This document shows, in pieces, positions 5,114 to 5,204 of a stretch of DNA of 5,204 bases (the stretch's first letter is position 1; every line of letters begins with the position of its first letter). The DNA comes from Pseudomonadota bacterium. GTDB taxonomy: Bacteria > Pseudomonadota > Alphaproteobacteria > Sphingomonadales > Sphingomonadaceae. Under the pieces are notes generated by a model. The model was not told where the DNA came from, ran no database searches, and saw only the letters and a list, made by a program, of their open reading frames with translations. The stretch is from assembly GCA_023386135.1 (NCBI GenBank), contig JAEWKG010000068.1:1-5204 (forward strand). Direction: 5' to 3'. The translations under genes were made by a program, and so were the position numbers.

Positions 5114-5204
5114 TCACCCTAGATGCGCGTCGGCGATCGCCACCGCGAGCGCGTCGGCAGCGTCTGCGCCGGCGACTTGCGCGGCCGGCAACAGCACCTT
5201 GAGC
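5114..5204 (-). CDS. ruvC: RuvC, C-terminal 30 residues (5' end beyond the right edge)
   Basis: RuvC is the dimeric endonuclease that resolves Holliday junctions together with RuvAB. Only the tail is present, ending IADAHLG before TGA at 5116-5114. It carries the highly conserved signature ADAADALAVAI, whose two aspartates correspond to the catalytic metal-binding D138 and D141 of E. coli RuvC. The preceding residues KVLLPAAQVAG also fit the family's last helix region. The gene is minus strand like the downstream series, separated from the ABM gene by 113 bp that hold the palindromic repeat. Whether transcription runs on into that block is not visible. Confidence 0.88.
   Translation of the reverse strand, partial: LKVLLPAAQVAGADAADALAVAIADAHLG

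Overview
The window is compact, GC-rich DNA (about two thirds G+C by hand count) from an alphaproteobacterium. The protein sequences resemble Sphingomonadales, most likely the Erythrobacter/Altererythrobacter side of the order. That placement is from memory of homologues and was not tested by a search. Nine protein genes fill nearly all of the window. Two are cut by its edges, and no RNA gene, CRISPR array or insertion sequence was seen.

Left part (1-1697): the first 297 codons of lysC (aspartate kinase) read leftward from a TTG start. The complete ubiG gene (ubiquinone O-methyltransferase) reads rightward. The two are divergent across 52 bp that must hold both ribosome binding sites. ubiG then converges tail to tail with a small lipoprotein gene, and both stop codons lie in one shared CTAG.

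Middle and right (1694-5204, all minus strand): in transcription order these are the end of ruvC, a 113-bp gap filled mostly by a 77-bp palindromic repeat, an ABM-fold monooxygenase-like gene, a YffB/ArsC-like thiol protein, pnuC, a NadR-type nicotinamide riboside kinase, glpQ, and an unrecognised lipoprotein. The block from ABM to the kinase is packed with ATGA overlaps or a 4-nt gap, so it is almost certainly one transcription unit. glpQ follows after 31 bp and the lipoprotein after 67 bp.

Functionally, pnuC and the kinase make a compact nicotinamide riboside uptake-and-trap module that would feed NMN into NAD synthesis. GlpQ is a secreted glycerophosphodiesterase, and the lipoprotein is probably in the outer membrane. 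The most unusual feature is pnuC itself. Its central ~480 bp are near 56% G+C, with codons rare in the neighbours, while its first codons and last ~90 bp look like the host. Its start is also duplicated in frame (SPLEIAA twice, 51 bp apart), with host-like codons in the first copy and AT-richer ones in the second. This looks like a mosaic gene made by recombination with an incoming allele. I see no clear evidence of a wholly new system; the rest is an ordinary chromosomal region.
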